From assembly GCF_900113605.1 (NCBI RefSeq), contig NZ_FOPY01000001.1, positions 317,669 through 381,668 on the forward strand: DNA of 64,000 nt, written 5' to 3'. How positions within the stretch are numbered: position 1 is the stretch's first letter; every line of letters starts with the position of its first letter. The notes beneath the pieces are model-generated. The model ran no database searches, had not been told where the DNA came from, and saw nothing but the letters and a program-made list of their open reading frames with translations. The translations under genes were made by a program, and so were the position numbers. The DNA is from Modicisalibacter xianhensis (GTDB lineage Bacteria; Pseudomonadota; Gammaproteobacteria; Pseudomonadales; Halomonadaceae). This document shows positions 59,701 to 64,000 of the stretch, one piece after another.

Positions 59701-61545
59701 TCAGTCCAGCTTGGACAGGTCCCGCACCGCCCCCTTGTCAGCGGAGGTGGCCAGCAATGCGTAGGCCTTGAGTGCGGCGGATACCTTGCGCACCCGTTGA
59801 ATGCTGGGTTTCCAGGCCTGGTTGCCTCGCGCCTCCATCGCCTCGCGGCGACTTGCCAACTCGGCCTCGCTGAGCTGAACATCGATCCGACGGTTAGGAA
59901 TATCGATGCGAATCATGTCACCGTTTTCCACCAGCCCGATGGCACCACCGGCTGCCGCTTCCGGCGACACGTGGCCGATCGACAGGCCCGAGCTCCCACC
60001 GGAGAAGCGGCCGTCGGTCATCAGGGCACAGACCTTGCCGAGTCCCTTGGACTTGAGATACGAGGTCGGATAGAGCATCTCCTGCATCCCCGGACCACCG
60101 CGAGGTCCTTCATAACGCACCACAACGACTTCACCCGGCTTGACCCTGCCTTCCAGCACGTGCTCAACCGCTTGGTCCTGCGACTCGACCACATGGGCCG
60201 GCCCTTCGAAGACCAGAATCGACTCGTCGACACCGGCCGTCTTCACCACACAGCCATCCTGAGCAATGTTGCCGAACAGGATCGCCAGACCGCCCTCCGT
60301 CGAGAAGGCATGTTCGAGGTCGCGAATGCAGCCATTGGCGCGGTCGCCGTCGAGGCTCGGCCAGCGGGCGCTCTGCGAGAAGGCCTGCTGGGTAGGAATG
60401 CCGCCCGGTCCGGCCTTGTAGAACTCCACGACCTCGGGCGAGGGATTGCGCATGATGTCCCACTCATCGAGTGCGGCCTTGAGCGTATCGCCATACACGG
60501 TCGGTACCGAGGTATCCAGCACGTGGGCACGGTCGAGTTCGCCGAGGATCGCCATGATGCCGCCGGCACGATGACAGTCCTCGATATGGTACTGCTGGGT
60601 ATTGGGCGCCAGCTTGCAGAGCTGCGGCACTTCCCGCGACAAGCGGTCGATATCGGCCATGGTGAAGTCGATCTCGGCCTCCTGGGCAGCAGCCAGCAGG
60701 TGCAGGATGGTATTGGTCGAGCCGCCCATGGCGATGTCGAGGGTCATGGCGTTGCGAAACGCCGCCTGGGAACCGATGGCCCGCGGCAGCAGGTGCGCCT
60801 CGTCGCCTTCGTAGTAGCGTTTGGCCAACTCGACGATGCGCTGTCCCGCCTCCTCGAACAAGCGGCGACGGTCGGCATGCGTGGCCAGCAACGTGCCGTT
60901 GCCGGGCAGCGCCAGGCCCAGGGCCTCGGTGAGGCAATTCATTGAATTGGCAGTGAACATGCCCGAGCAACTGCCACAGGTCGGGCAGGCGCTACGCTCG
61001 ATCTCGGCGATGTCCTCGTCGCTGTACTTGTCGTCGGCGGCGTAGATCATCGCGTCGATGAGGTCGATGCCGTGGTCGAGCAACTTGGTCTTGCCCGCCT
61101 CCATCGGCCCGCCCGACACGAAGATCACCGGGATGTTGAGACGCATGGCCGCCATCAGCATCCCCGGGGTGATCTTGTCGCAGTTGGAAATACACACCAA
61201 GGCATCGGCGCAGTGTGCATTGACCATGTATTCGACGCTATCGGCGATGATGTCACGACTGGGCAGCGAATAGAGCATGCCGTCGTGGCCCATGGCGATA
61301 CCGTCGTCGACGGCGATGGTGTTGAATTCCTTGGCCACGCCACCAGCCTTCTCGATCTCACGCGCCACCAGTTGCCCCATGTCCTTGAGGTGCACGTGAC
61401 CGGGCACGAACTGGGTGAAGGAGTTGGCGACGGCTATGATCGGCTTGTGGAAATCCTCGTCGGTCATGCCGGTGGCGCGCCACAGGGCGCGGGCGCCAGC
61501 CATGTTGCGACCGGCGGTGGTGGTGCGTGAGCGATACTGGGGCAT
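59701..61545 (-). CDS. ilvD: Dihydroxy-acid dehydratase IlvD
   Basis: 614 residues. Iron-sulfur cysteines are visible in [10 protein letters not shown] and [20 protein letters not shown], and [24 protein letters not shown] is the family start. [25 protein letters not shown] and the C-terminal region are typical. It dehydrates dihydroxyacids to the keto acids for valine, leucine and isoleucine. The gene is monocistronic on the minus strand. Confidence 0.97.
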   Translation of the reverse strand: MPQYRSRTTTAGRNMAGARALWRATGMTDEDFHKPIIAVANSFTQFVPGHVHLKDMGQLVAREIEKAGGVAKEFNTIAVDDGIAMGHDGMLYSLPSRDIIADSVEYMVNAHCADALVCISNCDKITPGMLMAAMRLNIPVIFVSGGPMEAGKTKLLDHGIDLIDAMIYAADDKYSDEDIAEIERSACPTCGSCSGMFTANSMNCLTEALGLALPGNGTLLATHADRRRLFEEAGQRIVELAKRYYEGDEAHLLPRAIGSQAAFRNAMTLDIAMGGSTNTILHLLAAAQEAEIDFTMADIDRLSREVPQLCKLAPNTQQYHIEDCHRAGGIMAILGELDRAHVLDTSVPTVYGDTLKAALDEWDIMRNPSPEVVEFYKAGPGGIPTQQAFSQSARWPSLDGDRANGCIRDLEHAFSTEGGLAILFGNIAQDGCVVKTAGVDESILVFEGPAHVVESQDQAVEHVLEGRVKPGEVVVVRYEGPRGGPGMQEMLYPTSYLKSKGLGKVCALMTDGRFSGGSSGLSIGHVSPEAAAGGAIGLVENGDMIRIDIPNRRIDVQLSEAELASRREAMEARGNQAWKPSIQRVRKVSAALKAYALLATSADKGAVRDLSKLD

Positions 61546-61720
61546 GGTTTCCTCGTTATGTGCTAGCCAACTTCACGCCGCCGTACGATCGACAGCAACG
61601 ATCGTCACCGGACTGGCGCCGATGGTCTGTAGGGGTGTCCAGGTTGGACGCTCATTTTGTCATGACGTCGCAACGTTGCCTAGCGAAGCGACACGCATGG
61701 CACAGTTACCCTGCAATAAC

Positions 61721-61745
61721 GAAAAAGCCCCGCGATGGCGGGGCT
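61721..61745 (-). terminator. Terminator of lon
   Basis: AGCCCCGC and GCGGGGCT with a GATG loop, ending in five Ts on the minus strand, 33 bases after the lon stop. Confidence 0.9.
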
Positions 61746-61777
61746 GCAAGCGAAGGCAAGACAACAAAGCACGTTCG

Positions 61778-64000
61778 CTACTTGAAGACGATCTTGGCCA
61801 CGTCCTTGTAGTGCTGAGCAAAGTGCACGGTGACGCCCTCCTTGAGGTAATCCGGCAACTCCTCGTAATCGCGGCGATTGGCTTCGGGCAGGATGACTTC
61901 GAAGATATCGCTGCGCCGCGCTGCGATCACCTTTTCCCGAATGCCTCCGACCGGCAACACCTGCCCGGTCAGCGTCACCTCGCCAGTCATCGCCAGCGGG
62001 CGGTCGATGGCTTGATGCCGGGCCAGCGAGATCAGCGCCGTGGTCATGGTTACCCCGGCAGACGGTCCATCCTTGGGTGTGGCGCCTTCGGGTACGTGCA
62101 GGTGAATGAACGCCTCGTTGAAGAAGTCGGCGTCGGCGCCGTATTCGGCCAGGTGACCCAGCGTATAGCTGTAGGCAATGTTGGCCGACTCCTGCATCAC
62201 TTCACCCAGCTTGCCGGTCAGCTTCAGGCCGCGGGTCAGCGCATGGACCTTGGTCGCCTCGATGGGCAGGGTCGCGCCCCCCATGCTGGTCCAGGCCAGG
62301 CCGGTCACCACCCCGACCCCCTTGAGTGCCTTATCCTTGCGGAACAGTGGCGCCCCCAGGTACTCCTCGAGATTGTTGACCGACACCTTGATGCTCTTCT
62401 GCTCGCTTTCGAGCAGCTTGACCGCCGCCTTGCGTACGATGCGGTGCAACTGCTTCTCCAGTTGGCGCACCCCGGCCTCGCGGGCGTAACCCTCGATCAC
62501 CTGACGCAGTGCCGCATCGGTCAGGTTGATGCACTTCTTGGGAATGTTGTCGCGCTTGAGCAGCTTGGGCCACAAGTGATCCTTGGCAATCGCCATCTTC
62601 TCCTCGGCGATGTAGCCGGACAGGCGAATCTGTTCCATGCGGTCGAACAGCGCCCCGGGAATGGTATCGGGCTGGTTGGCGGTACACACGAACAGCACCT
62701 TGGATAGATCCAGACGCACGTCGAGGTAATGGTCGAGAAAATCGCTGTTCTGCTCCGGATCCAGCACCTCGAGCAGCGCCGAGGCAGGATCACCCTGAAA
62801 CGATTGCCCCATCTTGTCGATCTCATCGAGCATGATCACCGGGTTCTCGACATCGACCTCCTTGAGAGCCTGGACCAGCTTGCCGGGCATGGCGCCGATG
62901 TAGGTCCGACGGTGCCCCTTGATTTCGGCCTCGTCGCGCATGCCGCCGACCGAGAAACGATAGAACTTGCGCCCCAGTGCCTCGGCGATGGAACGTCCGA
63001 CAGACGTCTTGCCGACCCCGGGCGGGCCCACGAGCAGCACGATGGAACCGCCGACATCGCCCTTGAAGGTACCTTCGGCGAGAAATTCGATGATACGCTC
63101 CTTGACGTCGCCAAGGCCGTTATGGTCACGGTCGAGCACCTTGCGGGCATGCGCCAGGTCAAGCTGATCCTCCGATGTGACGCCCCACGGCATCGAAGTC
63201 AGCCAGTCGAGATAGTTGCGTGTAGTGCCATACTCCGGCGAGCCGGTTTCCAGCACCGCCAGCTTGTCGAGCTCGTCGTCAATGCGCTGCATGACCCGCT
63301 CGGGCACCACCCGCCCTTCCAGCCGCGCACGAAAGGTATCGACGTCGTTTTCACGATCGTCCTTGGAGATGCCGAGTTCCTTCTGGATGATCTTGAGCTG
63401 CTCACGCAGGAAGAATTCGCGCTGACGCTCCTGCATCTGGGCATTGACCTGCTCGCTGATCTCGCTCTGTAGCTGGGCGACCTCGATTTCCTTGCGCAGC
63501 AGCGGCAGCACCTTGTGCATGCGTGCCATGACCGGCAGCGTCTCGAGTATGCCCTGCAACTCTTTTCCCTTGGCCGAGGTGATGGCAGCGGCAAAATCGG
63601 TCAGCGGACCGGGCTCATGTGGGCTGAAGCGATTGAGGTAATGCTTGAGCTCTTCGCCATATAACGGATTGATCGGCAGCAGTTCCTTGATGCCATTGAT
63701 CAAGGCCATCGCATAGGCACGTGCCTCGTCGGCTTCTTCGTCGACCGGCTCCTTGGGATAGGCAACCTCGACCAGATAGGGCGGTTTCTTCGACAGCCAG
63801 CGGACGATGCGGAAACGCCGCATGCCCTGGGCAATGAACTGGATCTGCTGGTCCTCGCCCTGCACCTTGTGAACCTTGACCGCCGTACCGATTTCCGGAA
63901 AGTGCTCGTGATCGAGTTCATTGGCGCCCACATCGCCAACGTAGGCCACCCCCACGGTATGGTGCGGCGTATCGGAGACACGCTGCATGGTCTCTTCCCA
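61778..64000 (-). CDS. lon: ATP-dependent Lon protease (N-terminus beyond window edge)
   Basis: The frame is open through base 64000 (WEET before the first internal Met), so some 70-80 N-terminal residues are outside. Present: most of the LON substrate-binding domain, the coiled coil (EISEQVNAQMQERQREFFLREQLK), the AAA+ module with Walker A GPPGVGKTSVG and Walker B IMLDEIDKM, and the protease domain with the catalytic Ser in PKDGPSAGVT and Lys in GGIREKVIAA. It degrades misfolded and regulatory proteins. Its promoter is beyond the window. Confidence 0.97.
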   Translation of the reverse strand, partial: WEETMQRVSDTPHHTVGVAYVGDVGANELDHEHFPEIGTAVKVHKVQGEDQQIQFIAQGMRRFRIVRWLSKKPPYLVEVAYPKEPVDEEADEARAYAMALINGIKELLPINPLYGEELKHYLNRFSPHEPGPLTDFAAAITSAKGKELQGILETLPVMARMHKVLPLLRKEIEVAQLQSEISEQVNAQMQERQREFFLREQLKIIQKELGISKDDRENDVDTFRARLEGRVVPERVMQRIDDELDKLAVLETGSPEYGTTRNYLDWLTSMPWGVTSEDQLDLAHARKVLDRDHNGLGDVKERIIEFLAEGTFKGDVGGSIVLLVGPPGVGKTSVGRSIAEALGRKFYRFSVGGMRDEAEIKGHRRTYIGAMPGKLVQALKEVDVENPVIMLDEIDKMGQSFQGDPASALLEVLDPEQNSDFLDHYLDVRLDLSKVLFVCTANQPDTIPGALFDRMEQIRLSGYIAEEKMAIAKDHLWPKLLKRDNIPKKCINLTDAALRQVIEGYAREAGVRQLEKQLHRIVRKAAVKLLESEQKSIKVSVNNLEEYLGAPLFRKDKALKGVGVVTGLAWTSMGGATLPIEATKVHALTRGLKLTGKLGEVMQESANIAYSYTLGHLAEYGADADFFNEAFIHLHVPEGATPKDGPSAGVTMTTALISLARHQAIDRPLAMTGEVTLTGQVLPVGGIREKVIAARRSDIFEVILPEANRRDYEELPDYLKEGVTVHFAQHYKDVAKIVFK

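Overview
The window is chromosomal DNA of a high-GC gammaproteobacterium. The best guess is a member of the Halomonadaceae (Halomonas-like). This is inferred from a very acidic porin, a Tat-exported MsrB, ATP-type PckA, two kinds of malate:quinone oxidoreductase, ProQ, Rsd and the mix of Pseudomonas-like and enterobacterial gene orders. There are no rRNA genes, CRISPR arrays, complete insertion sequences or prophages. Both ends cut a gene: pgi at the left and lon at the right.

Layout. 1-10.5 kb holds housekeeping genes: pgi (partial), cmoA-cmoB, a small proteasome-like Ntn hydrolase, cysND, the nudF-DUF1249-cpdA cluster, a TPR protein, greB, rsmC and cmoM. With cmoA, cmoB and cmoM the whole branch from carboxy-SAM to 5-methoxycarbonylmethoxyuridine at the tRNA wobble base is present. 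10.6-12.7 kb is a LOV-PAS-GGDEF-EAL protein, a probable blue-light-controlled c-di-GMP enzyme. 12.8-19.9 kb starts at tRNA-Arg(CCU) and is the least ordinary stretch. It carries a TauE-type permease, a retropepsin-like protein, a CNNM/CBS membrane protein, several small orphan genes, an Hsp20 gene with a sigma-32 promoter and a candidate RNA thermometer, a 138-bp inverted-repeat element, a 58-residue proline-rich microprotein and a 49-residue lipoprotein. On the minus strand at about 16.9-17.1 kb lies a strong candidate for an unannotated CsrB/RsmZ-family regulatory RNA with an upstream GacA/UvrY-like box.

19.9-28 kb has a dCache-PAS diguanylate cyclase, a polyamine-type ABC transporter operon (binding protein, ATPase, two permeases) interrupted by a hairpin element with flanking direct repeats, a 7-bp tandem repeat and a major porin. 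28-38 kb holds proQ-family, folA, thyA, lgt, a hybrid-kinase-like protein that has lost its histidine and ATPase domain, an NRDE protein, ptsP, rppH and a HAD phosphatase. 38-46 kb holds two unrelated-looking MQOs (classical and Helicobacter-like) and a two-gene RND efflux unit. 46-64 kb is housekeeping and stress genes: rsd, dsbB, gshA, tex, a DUF1127 gene, a LysR regulator, msrB, pckA, hslO-hslR-GMP/IMP nucleotidase, nudE, a secreted repeat protein, a Gfo/Idh oxidoreductase, ilvD and lon.

Most interesting in my view: the CsrB/RsmZ-like RNA with its GacA box, the LOV-coupled GGDEF-EAL protein, the degenerate hybrid kinase, the proline-rich microprotein, the paired MQOs and the mobile-looking hairpin elements. 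All function calls rest on reading motifs by eye; no database search was run.
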